Of a stretch of 64,000 nt of DNA, positions 22,621 to 34,284 are shown one piece after another (the first letter of the stretch is position 1; each line of letters starts with the position of its first letter). Under the pieces are notes generated by a model. The model saw nothing but the letters and a program-made list of their open reading frames with translations, was not told the DNA's origin and ran no database searches. The position numbers were made by a program, and so were the translations under genes. The stretch is from Cunninghamia lanceolata (taxonomy: Eukaryota > Streptophyta > Pinopsida > Cupressales > Cupressaceae), in the NCBI GenBank assembly GCA_027924645.1, contig BSBN01001687.1:7874001-7938000 (forward strand), written 5' to 3'.

Positions 22621-23040
22621 CCCTTTCCAAGGTAACCACATGTGACTGAAATTAGTGGACATGTATCCATTAAGTGTTTTTGACCAATCCCTAATAAGCA
22701 ACATTCCATATGTATCGGGGATATCCACTACCTGGATGTCAATATAGTACTAAATTCTTGGATCTGATACTAATTGCATATGAATGTGAGTTAATTCTCC
22801 CACAACACTCACCTCAATTTTATCTAGTTGTGTTACCTTCTTTAGTGACTTGGTAGGATGTAACCCTAAGGCATTACATATAGACAATGGCATTACGTTG
22901 GTTGATGCACCTGAATACACTAAATAGTTATGCAAATTCTTAATAAACATCCTTATGGTAAGAAGAAATGGAGGTGACTCGGTCTTGTCCCTATAAAGAG
23001 TCATGTGTGAAGCTTCAGCAGCCTGGACAGTGGCTGAAGT
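22621..23040 (-). pseudogene. E2: aspartic protease
   Basis: Retropepsin-like domain in gag frame: a strand LLTIRMFIKNLHNYLV, then the flap and core (SGASTNVMPLSICNALGL, VTQLDKIEVSVVGE), and after a stop at 22750 the rest (DIQVVDIPDTYGMLLIRDW). The catalytic triplet, normally DSGA, reads YSGA, so the active-site Asp is Tyr and the enzyme is dead. Text matches the protease of plant Tat/Athila elements. Confidence 0.85.
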
Positions 23041-25180
23041 TCTATTTTTAATAGTGTTATCCTTAGCTGCATGATCTTTATTCAGAGTCTAGCTTGAGTT
23101 AAGGGGATGGCTATCCTCTTTTGGCATAGGGTCATCTAAAGATTTCATGAACACCTTCTTAATGGCTGGGGTTTTAAGTAATTCTGATAATGACAAGCTA
23201 ATTTTGATCTTTTTCATCTCATCTGCCAAGTATGTGACCAATTTATCAGATACAGGAGGCTGGTTATTAGTTTTTGCTACTGCATTTTGTGGTGCTAAAT
23301 ATTGAGCATTAACCTTAGTAAATCCAGGGTTATTACTTGCCTTTGGATTAGGAGGAGTGTTAAAATTATTTGGAGGCAAAGATGAGGTCAAGGGACTAGA
23401 AGGTCTGTTTGAGCTATTCTTCAGGTTATAATTATGTCTTCCCTGATATTGATTTTGATAAGCATGCACTTTCTCATGTTCAACTGATGGTTCATTCTCA
23501 TCCTCAAAAGGAAAAACATAATTTGTTTCAAAAGCCATGGCTGACTCCTCACATGCTAGAGTATAATTCTCATGAGCTGAAGTTGCTTGATGGTGAGGAC
23601 GATTGGTAAAACTTTCCAATACAAGGGCAGAGTCATATCCACAAGGGACAATTTCATTTCTTTGAACACAGGGAGAGTTATCTGTAGTATTTGATACCTC
23701 TGCCTAAAATATACTGACTGCTATCCTAAACTGAGGGCAGTCCAATTTGGTGTGAGCATTGGTGTTATGAATCCTACACCAGTTTGTAAGAGTTGCTTCT
23801 GCCAGGTTCACCTTAGTGGTCTGTTTAGGTTCACTAGGAGGCTGATTATCTAAGGGTGATGGCAAAGAACCATTATTTGGCCTAGTGTTCCACACTCTAG
23901 GATGTCTAGGGGCATTATTGTTACCACTATTTTTATTGTTATTATTGTAGTTCCTATCATTATTATATCCCCTATCAGGATATCCTGATCTATCATTGTT
24001 ATATCCTATGTTTTGATTTGATTGAGAATAGAAATTCTAACTTCTCAGATGAGTGATTTTAGTTGTCAATTTTCTCAACTATGTTGATATCTCTTTAATT
24101 TATTCCTTTTCTTCCTGAGCTTTGGATACTACATTCTCTATTTGGGGTTTGAAAAAGGAAGAACCATTGTTATTACTCTATCCTACATCCTGAGGTACTT
24201 GTGTATGTCCTGTCTATTGCACTATCTGGCCATTTCCATTTGGAGGTGGCATAATGTTGACTGGAGGTACTTGTAATGGACTTGGTACTACAGCTAGAGG
24301 CATCATGGCTCCATTGGTCTGTTGTTGAGCAGGATATGCAGGGTATGCAGGATGTGTAGGGAAAACAATATTAGGAGTTGGAGCCGGGATCAATTGCTTA
24401 TTAACTTTTATAGCTTCTTCGAAAGCTCCTGCCAAAGTTGTGACATTAGTATGTGTCCTCCTTATGAACATATAGGTCAAGGGATCTAATGTTGAATAGT
24501 ATATACTCCTAACAACTTCATCTACTACATTATGAGTGACTAGCTTTGACAACATCTTTTGGAATCTGGCAATGAAGTTAGCGATAGGCTCTCCTTCAAA
24601 TCTTTTGATAGTGGCAAACAGGTGATAATTCATTGAAGGATCTATAGGTATCTTGAATCTGTCTTTAAAAGCTTTCTCCAAGGTAGGCTAGGAATCAACT
24701 AAACCTTGACCAAGACTGACATACCAATTATATGCCTCTTCCCCCAAGGAAAATGGAAATAATCTGCATACCACATCTTGATGTTCAATCCTTGCTCTAC
24801 AGCAAGATTCCTTGAATGTTTTGATGTGATTATTAGCATCCTAATATGGATGATACTTTGGACAAATCTTGTCAGGATTTTTAGGTAGAGGATGATAGGC
24901 AGTGAAAGTCAAAGGTGACTCTGTAGCAAAGAATGACATTAAAACTAGTGGAGGCTGACCTTGAGAAGTAACAGGTGGTCCTGTTGGTGTTTGCAATCCA
25001 ACAGGGGTTATTGGAGTATTTCCTGGTGAAGATTCTGATGTACTAGAACAAGGAGTGTGATGAATATCTATAGTTCTAGGTCTAAGTCCACGGATAGGTA
25101 GTTCCTCAAAGAGTCCACTAGATCTAGACCTGGTATTTGGCCAGAGAGCCAGGATTTCTACAATTTATGGAAATTTGACT
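23041..25180 (-). pseudogene. E2: gag
   Basis: Capsid/nucleocapsid precursor in one main frame with several stops. The capsid core includes NNHIKTFKES, LFPFSLGEEAYNWY and, open from 24681 to 24214, LEKAFKDRFKIP, IKRFEGEPIANFIARFQKML and DPLTYMFIRRTHTNV, typical of Retrotrans_gag. A Pro-rich stretch and an Asn/Arg-rich basic stretch (23930-24010) follow, then a knuckle-like motif NWCRIHNTNAHTKLDC and a Pro/Asn-rich tail leading into protease. The start is not fixed; sequence of coding type begins near 25180. Confidence 0.85.
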
Positions 25181-25603
25181 TGGTTTTCTGTAAAGATCAA
25201 CTGAACTACTCTCGCAAAGGACGTATTTATGACCAGGATCCAAAGCAGACTAGATATTTATGCAATATTTGCAAAGATGTTGCAAATATGAGTAGGTAAA
25301 GTGATTTTGGACACAGATATCAGGATGTTAGGTAACATAAGTAGAATACAACAAAAACTTAGCAGGAGGACACGATTAACGACTTCATTTTCAAAGATTG
25401 CAAGAATTGACTATAAAGTTCAAGATATCTATGCTCAATTCTGAAATATTTAAGATGAACAAGTATGAGAGCATAGAAAACAGCAAATCTTTGCATGAAC
25501 ACTTAAAACATGTACATTTGTGATGAATTTTGAGAAGATGACCTCATTTCTAACACTGGGAAATGCAAATACAACCAATTTACTTTCAAAATTAGAAAGA
25601 AGG
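25181..25603 (-). other. E2: 5' leader between PBS and gag
   Basis: AT-rich, no coding frame. Several oligo-A and oligo-T runs. Nothing else recognised. Confidence 0.5.
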
Positions 25604-25625
25604 CCCTCCTTCTAGCACTAATTTA
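25604..25625 (-). promoter_or_regulatory. E2: candidate primer binding site
   Basis: On the minus strand, TTAGTGCTAGAAGGAGGGCC directly follows the CA end of the LTR (CATCATCAACA). It looks like a PBS by position; I cannot assign the tRNA. Confidence 0.45.
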
Positions 25626-26731
25626 TGTTGATGATGATTGTTAGTCATAACAACATGCATAAAAATTTGCACAACAAACCTTTATTCTCTTGAAAAGTAT
25701 GATCAATTTGGAAGAAATTGATGACTCCAAGGCTCCGTTGATTAGGTCATGATCATTTGATGTTACTCAAAGGTTGATGTGACATGTTGTTTTCCATTTC
25801 AAGGGGTCTTATGTTGTATAAGTAATCGATCATATGTATGTTTCCTGTAAATTCACTTCACAAACAAGGTTATTTCTACTATGCTCCACAGATTGTAATG
25901 ATATTTATAAGTTTGATCAATTCTTCTGAGTATTTACTGCCATGAACTTGTATATGCTTCTACACTGTGTATTCATTCAAATAGTGTGCCTACAAGTGGA
26001 TATTCATATGTTTATCATGGATATATATCTATATTTGCATGATATTTATCAATTTGGCATGCTTTCAATCAAAATATGAGCTGTATTTTCAATTATTTAC
26101 GAGATATAGGCATATTTAATGTTTATTTTCTTTAGATTGTGTGTTATTTGCAATTGTGAGGGTGATTTGTAATGAAATTTAAGAAAATTAAAATAAATAC
26201 TTCTAAATTTGGTGAACCTTTAGCTATTGAGTCACATACATTCTAGATATAGTCATGAAGAGAAGAAATCAAACCATAATTTCACCAGGATGTTCCACAG
26301 CTAGGCATGGTTGATACTACCTTTAAAGGAACAAGGAATGAAAACAACACATGCATACTGATAAGCACTCCAAGGGATGCAGCTAATCAATGCATATATC
26401 CATATCTCATTCACTGATTACTCAAGATTTACAATGATTTGTAATCAAACAGCTTCTCTTTCATTAAGTATGCAAAAAACATGTACATTCACAATAACCT
26501 TGAAATCAGTCCTGAATTCTTCAGCAATCAAATTTTAATTAAGTTTCTAATGTCTAAAAGAGTGCACTCCCTCCCCTTTTATAGAATAAGGATGGGAGGC
26601 GGTTACAAATGACCAATGGTCAACATTTCTTCATTGACTTAGTCAACATCTTCATCCGTGGCACAAGTTGCCAGCTAGCGACTATCTAGCAAAACTTATT
26701 TGCTTGTAAGTAGTCTATGCATATGTTTACA
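25626..26731 (-). repeat. E2: LTR, shared with the upstream accessory-ORF copy
   Basis: 1,106 bp. In element orientation it starts TGTAAACATATG and ends CATCATCAACA. A TATA box (TATAAAAGGGG, minus strand, about 26574-26583) lies some 150 bp inside. It is preceded by the end of a large ORF with a purine-rich stretch (GGAGATAAAGAG) and followed by a PBS and gag, so it serves as 3' LTR of one unit and 5' LTR of the next. No second copy of this LTR is in the window. Confidence 0.65.
26577..26583 (-). promoter_or_regulatory. TATA box of the E2 LTR
   Basis: TATAAAAGGGG on the minus strand inside the LTR, the expected place for the pol II promoter of the element. Confidence 0.65.
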
Positions 26732-26741
26732 TTATGATGCA

Positions 26742-29700
26742 TCTCTGCTTACTCTTTATCTCCTTCTTCCTCTTCACTTTCTTCTTCTTCATCATTCTCT
26801 ACATCATCTTCATCTTCATTGTCACTGTCACTTTGATGTAGATCATCTCTTTTATGTATCTTTATTGCTGCCCTAATGGACTCATATGATTGCACTATTC
26901 TGTCAATCTCACCTCCATCTTGGACTTTGGCCTTTGCTACTGCATGCTGGTGAGAATGAAACTTAGCCTAAAGGGCATCCATCTTGCTTTTCCTATTGTT
27001 CAATGTTTCATTATAAGTCTCCATCCTGACATTTATTCTCATGACCTTGTTCATCACCTCTTCTATCAGGTGGTTCAGGGGCTCCTCTGCAACTTGCTTG
27101 AAATTATCATGGAAGGCTTGGACATCAAAATCTACATCCTAATTTTCAATCTTCCCTTCTACCTTCCCTTCCAACACCTCTAAGGTCTCTACCTCATGTG
27201 CCATTAGATTGTGCAGTTTGACGCTTATATCCTTGAGCTTTCTACTGCATCTCTTTAGTATATCACATTCAAATTTGGTATCCTCATACAAGATACTTAT
27301 CAGCTGGGAGGTCTTATTATCTAGTATACTACTACTTAACAATATTTGTGTATCAATCCTCTTCATTTCACCTAAAGCATCTAGGTGCTTCTCTAGCTTA
27401 AATGACCTTCTGCCTTTCTTTTCAAGGCACTCAAAGAATTCCAACTATCCAAAGACATTTTCACTACATCCTCAACCTCAAAAATGGATGACATCATCCA
27501 CTTCTCCATTACCTGTGCTTTATGCCTCATCAGTTCTAATCCTGTAATCTCGTCTTGGGATATGATGGTTAGGGGAGTGGTTGCACTGACTGGCATATAC
27601 TTTAGATCAATTAATCCTTTAATAAAAGAATGTAATTGAGCAATCTGCTCTTTATGTTTTTTATTCTTCTCTTTCTCTCTCTTCACCCTTTGTGTTAGAG
27701 AGTCAATGATATCCTTGCCCTCTTGACCTTCCTAGTCTTCATTTGCAAAACCTAGATCAACATCAGTAATCTGAAACTCTTTAAGGCTTATCTGGCCTTT
27801 CTCTTTCTCAACTGTAGGCATGGCCACTTGTGTAGTTCTCGTACCTATAGTAGGGTCCCTTTCTATTGTCGAGGTCAACCTGGCCTTTCTTCTGGGTTTT
27901 ATCATGCTCCCAGTAAATAATGTAGACACATCAACATCTTGTACCTCCTCAACCTATTGCAGATGTACTTCTCATTGCAACCAATAAGATACATCACCCT
28001 TAGGCTCTTGATGATCACCCTCTTCATTTTGGGTATCATGTGCTCCTGTGTTGGACTCTGCCCTTGGTGGTGAATGTTCTTTCCTAATTTCTTCCTCACT
28101 TACCTTCTCATGAGGGGGATCTTGTTGGGGCACCTCCTATTGAGGGATCTCTTTTTGTGGAGGGGGCTCTTGCGAAGTGTATACACCTTGATCTTGCACT
28201 TCCTCCTATTCACTTTCTCTAGGAGCCTCAAGAACATTTTGACTTTGCTTATCTTGTGGCACCATGCTTTCCTAAGCGGATTGTGTATTCTGACCTTGGG
28301 TATCACCGAGATCACCCTTGGTCACATTCTCTATCTCTTTGTCAGGACCCTTGTCATGTGTCAAATTCTGTTCATCACTTTTAGGTGCACTGACATTCTC
28401 TAAGCTAGTCTCTTTATCACTTTATTTCTCTTTTGTTTTAGGATTACTTCCCTGATCACGCACCTCAGTATGTGGTGATGAAACACTTTGCTCCTGACCA
28501 GCATCCTTGTCAGGCATCTCCTGATCACCTCTATTTTGAGGGTGTGATTCCATCTTTTCTTGTTCCATGGGCATATTGCCCTAACCTTTATCTGTACTGG
28601 GGGTCATCCCACCAACTTCTATATGCACTGTACTATCAGCCTTCCCAGGCTCCAAAGGTTGTTCACTATCTTTATTTGGGCTAATATCACCCCGGTAGGT
28701 TAGGCCTACTACTGCAGGACTAGTAACCTACTCAACCAAGTTAGATAACCCTATTTGCTGGGCTACCTCCTTAGGGTTATCCTATTCTGTTTCATTTTTT
28801 TCACCCCTTGCCTCGTTAGTTACCTTTTTAGCCATTGGGGTCCCATGAGGGGTCATCTTGGTATTGGCAACCAAGGTCTGCATGTGCTGAGTAGCCATGT
28901 CTTGAACTACCTCATCATCTGATAACTCTACAGTATCATCTAGAGGGAAAGGGGACTCCTTACTAGCCATATGTACCTCTTTTTCTTTCTACTCCATCCT
29001 CTTAGTCTTAAACTAAATTATCTCAGGAATGGGGACTTCCTGCTGCAACTCTCTCCTGAAGGCTGAACCATCCATACCTCTTAATATGATGGGGTCAGTG
29101 CTAACACCTCCCCTCATGGCTATCCTTTGCTTCTTGGGTGGTGGTGTCTGTAGCACCTTCTTTCTTTTCTTCCTTGTAATTAATAAATCATCATCCTTGG
29201 GTTCCATATCCACCTATTCTTCCTCCAAGGGATTTTCCTATAGAGGCTCATTCTCCACTTCCTTCTCTGCTTCTTCAAGAATAGGCTTCATTATCCTCTT
29301 AGTCTTTTGTGTATCAGAGGATGGTTGTGATGTGGATGCATGGGATGATGTGGATGCCCCATCACCTTTTGATGTAAGCCTTTTGATAATCACCACTTTC
29401 TGTTCATCCTCCACCTTCTTACCCTTGGGTGGCAGCTTTTGTTCTTCAGCGGGTAATCTCTCTCCATTAGAATTTCTCTTCTCAATAAGAAAATCATCAC
29501 ATTCTTCATTTGACAATTCTTGTCTCTTCTTCTTGTTGTCGACTGTGAGGGCCATTCCCTTCTTCTTCAATTTGGTAATCTCTACATCTACCAAACTTTG
29601 GGTTAGTTGAATGACCCCTTGCATTATTTGGTCCAAGGAGGTCTCCTCTGGCTGTGTTAGATTAGGGGCTGAAATCATGTCATTATACATCTTCTTGTCC

Positions 29701-31155
29701 TCATACTCATTTGACATTATCTTTCCATCATCATGATGTAACTGTGTGGGCACTAAGATGGAATCAAAGGTCTGGATTTGATTTAAGTTGAGCCTTTAAT
29801 ATTTTCTTCTTCTAACCTCTACCTCATCATCACAATCTATCCATAAGTCCTCCAGATGCCTTTGATGTATTTGCTTTCCTAACAACTTTTGTATCCTTCC
29901 ATAAGGGTCATATGACCCGGTGATAGGGAATGGCTGCAAGTACATGAGTTTCAACCCCCCGATAGCATCCTTGATGCTCTGTCTATCTAGGCATAAGTAC
30001 TAGCCTATGTAAACTAGGAATAATATAGGAGGGATCTTCTTCTTCTCCATGTGAGCTTCAATAGAAGTAGATATTTGTCTAACAAACTCCATTAAAATAA
30101 CCCTATCAGTGGGGTATCTTGGAAACATGAGGGGTTGTCCTTCAAATCCTTCAATCCTTATGTATGAAAAGGTGGAGAATTAGATAAACCAAGCTCCATA
30201 CTTGTAAATAACTTCTTGAGCTTCCATGCTCAATCTCTTGGTTCGATCCTCCTCCATTGTTCTGACTAGATGCATTGAAAATGAATCATTTACCAGCTTG
30301 TAATCCTGGAGGTATGCCTTTCTCTATAATTGGGGATAGTGATCCCAAATATTCACATCTCCAGCATTGTTTCCCACCTTGCCTACTGTTTTGTAGGGCA
30401 TCAAATGTTCCTTAGAAAGCACAAGAATATACAACATAGGAGGTCATGTAAAATATGCATGCCTTACCTCCTAGCTTCCTCATCCCCTCATCTAGGAAAT
30501 CACTAATGATTTTGGCCCATAGAGGCTTGTTATCTGAGTATAATACCATTTGGATAATTTCAAACATCCATCTCTCAAAGTTACTAGCATGTGGTCTACT
30601 GGTCATCCTGCTCAACAAGGCAATTAGATACTAATATTCATCATCAAAGTCAAACTTATATAGGTATACTAGTAACTTGGTCGAAGCTATGTAGGTACTG
30701 TTCTTTGCCCTCCACTGATACATTCTCTTCCTAGCCTCTTTCTTATTGTTTTTATACTCCTTTTTTAGTTTATTGAGTTCCAAACTTACTATCTTATTCT
30801 CAACTAGCAAGTTAAATGTAGCAGTGATGCCCTTGACTTAAAAGTCAGCATATACTCTGCCATGTTTTTCTACTCTCCTGGTTTCTAGTTTATAATTTCT
30901 AGCACACTCTACTACCAGCTCAATGGTGTCCATAGCATATGGGAATCCTGTTACGTGCCACATATCTGTTGTAAATATCTTATCTAGTATAGGGTTGTTA
31001 GTATCATTGTCCAATTTTCTTGACCATTCATCCAAGTTTGTTTGTCCCTGGTGTGTGTCACTAATAACACCATATCTGAACTCCACTCCCTCAGGCTATA
31101 CAAACATAGGTTTCAAAAACTCAGCCTTAGATTTGTTCCTTCTAACATCTGCCAT
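26742..31155 (-). pseudogene. Accessory ORF upstream of E2 (about 1,470 codons), unknown function
   Basis: Starts at ATG 31155 (MADVRRNKSK). One frame runs to about 30412, shifts, and continues to 26742 with about one more shift near 27420; stops are scattered. Part 1 (to about 29750) looks globular, with segments such as WSRKLDNDTNNPILDKI, YQWRAKNSTYIASTKLL, KLMYLQPFPITGSYDPYG. Part 2 (29750-27750) is a long charged low-complexity linker with basic clusters (DNKKKRQE, RKKRKKVLQTPPPKKQR, KPRRKARL) and Glu/Gln/Pro-rich text. Part 3 (27700-26745) is a coiled coil (RVKREKEKNKKHKEQIAQL, LEKHLDALGEMKRI) ending in a Glu/Asp-rich tail. The order globular, NLS-like linker, coiled coil matches the accessory ORFs of E1 and E4, although I see no clear sequence identity. 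Its LTR follows at 26731. Confidence 0.7.
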
Positions 31156-31161
31156 TGATTC

Positions 31162-31352
31162 CTACAATAGACATATGCATATCTTACCCTATGGTGCTTG
31201 TATGAACGTTCAACAATATCATGCATCTCCTAACTATTATTCATAGTTTTAATTCTTTTCATGCATCATCATGCGAATTTAACCTAGTAAAGAATCATTT
31301 TACCTAGATATTAGTAGAAAATGACAATGGAGAGGGTTTTTAAATTACTTAC
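31162..31352 (-). other. Candidate intron just before the accessory ORF
   Basis: On the minus strand a strong donor, CAG then GTAAGT (31352), and an acceptor, TCTATTGTAG (31162), bound 191 bases; the acceptor lies 7 bases before the ORF ATG. This fits a spliced subgenomic RNA that delivers the downstream ORF. Sequence inference only. Confidence 0.4.
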
Positions 31353-32239
31353 CTGATATTGCTTTTCCTTTTCTGATTATATGACTGATAATGGAAATGT
31401 AGATGTGCAGGGTCAACCGTTCCATTCTGTTACGTCGAGGGTCACGATCTGTTAGCAGATGGCTGAGAAGGGTTTGACTTCCAGAGCTCTATAATTCTCA
31501 ATTAGTCACAGGGTAAATGTAAATAACCTTTGAATTTTACTTTTTAATAGATCAATAGGAAGAATTAGGGCATATGTGTTGTTCTGATTGAATCCATCGA
31601 TTATTTGCATGAAACCCATAGATGTTGCCAAGTGTTGAATTTGTATTTGAAAGTGGCGGGGCTTCATCTATTATTTTGATTGCATTTATTGCTAGAGGGT
31701 GATCTTTCAAAGATCAGGGATATTTGAAAATATGACCCCTAACAGATAATATGATCCCCGCTCTCTTGTGCGGGATAATTGTTTACTAAAGATCAGGGTG
31801 ATATGGTCAACCTTTGACCACCAAGCCAAATCGGGTCATCAAATTAAGATCAGGGATCCTTCAAATGTGACCCTCCTTGGGGCTAGATTGTGATGACATC
31901 ATCATGTCTCAATGCTCTTTAGTTATCAGGTTTTGGTGACTTCATCGTCATATTGAGAAATATGACGGGTATTTGGATATATGACCCTCCGTGGGTCAGG
32001 TGAGATGATTACGTCATCACCAAGGTGATTTCTTTCATTCGTTCAAACTGAATGATGTCATAGTCATACTGGTGCAGGGTGATATTCACGTAGGGGTGAT
32101 ACTTTGTAAGATGACTGATATTCACGTAGGGGTGATATTTTTGGAAACTAACCTCCTCTTGTGATGCACATGTATAAGAAAAGGTGACACACATGACTGA
32201 TTTTTACCAAACCACTCAAAGCAAGAAAACAAGCAAGTA
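31353..32239 (-). other. Leader/spacer with GATCAGGG and TGA/ACGT motifs
   Basis: No coding frame. GATCAGGG recurs (about 31707, 31791, 31848). TGATGACATCATCATG, GATTACGTCATCA and TTCATCGTCATA are half-palindromes of the bZIP-site type. A 33-37-bp direct repeat (GATATTCACGTAGGGGTGAT, about 32082 and 32111) sits near the end. Probably the region upstream of the accessory ORF of the E2-like copy, cut off by E5. Confidence 0.45.
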
Positions 32240-34284
32240 GAAGCAAAAGAAAAGTTGGGTCCCTATTTTGCTAAGGCAAAATGGGGCATGTTGTGTAACC
32301 ACACAACAAGACCCCTTATGAGATATGGTATGGAAGACCTCCCACTCTCAGATACTTTAGGATATTTGGCAAAAAATGCTACATTAGGAGAGATGAAGAA
32401 GACCTTGGAAAGTTTGATTCAAGAAGTGATGAAGGGATCTTTCTTGGTTACTCAACCAGAAGCAAGGCCTATAGATATTACAATAAGAGATTCAGAAAAA
32501 TTATTGTAAGTGCAAATGCCAAGGTGGATCAAGACTTGTATCAAATCTCACAAGAACCAGAGGATTGTAGATCTGATATACCTCCCTACATTGAAGAAGA
32601 AGAAGAAGAGAAGGAAGAAAAGGAACAAGAATCAAAGCATCCCTAAGACTCCAACAAAGTATGTTCAAAGGAACCATTCTGCAGATCAGATCACTGGAGA
32701 TAAGAATGAAGGTGTGCAGACCAGGAGAAGGTTTGCAAAGGCAAGTGAGCAAGGGAATTTGTGTTTACTATCAAAGGTAGAGCCCAAAACCTTTGCTAAT
32801 GCTAGCAAAGATGATGGATGGTTGAAGGCAATGGAAGAATTGGATCAGATAGAGAAGAATTAGACATGGAAACTGGTTCCTAGACCAACCAATGAGAATG
32901 TAATAGGAACAAAGTGGGTATTCTGGAACAAATTGAATGAAGATGGTGAAGCTGTAAGGAACAAAGCAAGATTGGTGTGTAAGGGATATTCTCAAGTTGA
33001 ACGCATTGATTTTGAAGAGACTTTTGCTCCGGTAGCTAGGATGGAGGCAATCAGGATGTTTCTTGTCCTTGTTGCTTACAAGAACTTCAAGGTTTATTAG
33101 ATGGATGTCAAGTCAACATTTTTGATTGGTGGTCTAAAGGAAGAAGTCTACATTAAGCAACCAGATGGTTTTCAGTTGTCAAAAGATCAGGACATGGTAT
33201 GCAGACTCAAGCAAGCTCCTAGAGCTTGGTATGCTAGGTTGCATAAGTACTTACTTCATCAAGGATTCAAGAAAGGTACCACAGATAGTAAAATTTACAT
33301 TAAGGAAGAGGGAGACATGATTTTGATAGTTACAGTATATGTTGATGACATCATCTTTGGTGGAGATGATGATATGTGTAAGAGGTTTGTAGAAGAGATG
33401 CAGAAAGAGTTTGAGATGTCTATGATTGGTGAGATGTCTTTCTTCCTTGGGCTTCAAATTGCTTAACTAGATGATGGTATCTTTATTTCTCATGCCAAGT
33501 ATGTTAGGGAGATGTTGAAAAAGTTTGGTATGGAGGACTCCAAACCAATAAGTACTCCTATGGTTACTAGTTGTCACTTGACCAAGGCAGATGAGCTGTC
33601 AGAGGTTGATCAGACTCTTTATAGATCTATGATTGGAGGATTCTTGTACTTGACTACTTCTAGACCTGATATTAAGCATGCAGTATGTGTGGTTGCCACA
33701 TTTCAAGCTAAACCTAAGCAAACTCATGAGAAGTCAGTGAAAAGAATATTTAGATATTTGAAGGGAACTCTAGATTATGGCCTATGGTATCCAAGAGGTA
33801 ATTATTTTGACTTGAGTGATTACACTTATGCTGATTGGGCTGGTTGTGTTAATGATAGAAGAAGTACAAGTGGTGGTTCTTTCTTTTAGGAAGCAAATTG
33901 GTTTCATGGCATAGTAAGAAACAAGATTTAGTATCTTTGTCAAATGCAGAGGCAGAGTATATTGTAGTAGCATCTTGTTGCACACAAGTGTTGTGGATGA
34001 AGCAAACTTTGAAGGATATCAAGGTACTATATGATGAGCCTATTCCTATTTTGTGTGATAAGACTAGTGCTATCAATATTTCCAAGAATCTAGTGATGCA
34101 TTCTAGAACCAAGTATATATCAATTAGGTATCACTTTTTGAGAGAGAAGGTTGCAGAGAAAGAAGTGAAGTTGAAATATGTTCCAACAAAGGATCAGATT
34201 GCAGACATTTTCTCAAAGGCTCTCGCAAAGGATACCTATGAGTATCTTCGGAAGAAGTTAGGGGTAATTTTCCCTCCTCACTAG
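32240..34284 (+). pseudogene. E5: copia pol fragment (integrase end, RT, RNase H), Sirevirus-like
   Basis: A 5'-truncated copia polyprotein. About 32290-32520 is the integrase C-terminus (KTPYEIWYGRPPTLRYF, GIFLGYSTRSKAYR). After an acidic linker (EEEEEEKEEKE) and a frameshift, RT starts at NASKDDGWLKAMEELDQ (about 32800) and includes [44 protein letters not shown] (the YVDD box, about 33340), and FLGLQIA. RNase H follows: YADWAGCVNDRRSTSGG, a one-base deletion in a T-run at 33885, SLSNAEAEYIVVASC, CDKTSAINISKN, TKDQIADIFSKAL, ending LGVIFPPH at 34282. Stops TAG at about 32864 and 33098 and TAA at 33464 sit at positions usually Gln. RT catalytic Asp residues are intact. Confidence 0.9.

Larger units (their letters stand above)
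6500..26731 (-). mobile_element. E2: Ty3/gypsy element (Tat/Athila-like), host of the E3/E4 nest
   Basis: Reading the minus strand: LTR (26731-25626), PBS, gag, protease, a linker with two knuckle-like motifs, archaeal-type RNase H, RT, then a break at 19893 where E3 is inserted. Integrase resumes at about 7690 and runs to 6500. No 3' LTR is visible; the element stops against the E1 LTR. Sequence between the end of RT (FED near 19897) and VGFIEE (about 7660) is missing, so either E3 insertion came with a deletion or the region was lost earlier. Protease, integrase and RNase H have each lost a key acidic residue. Confidence 0.75.

Noticed and set aside
29029..29610. Plus-strand ORF of 193 codons
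   Set aside because: Antisense shadow of the minus-strand accessory ORF linker.
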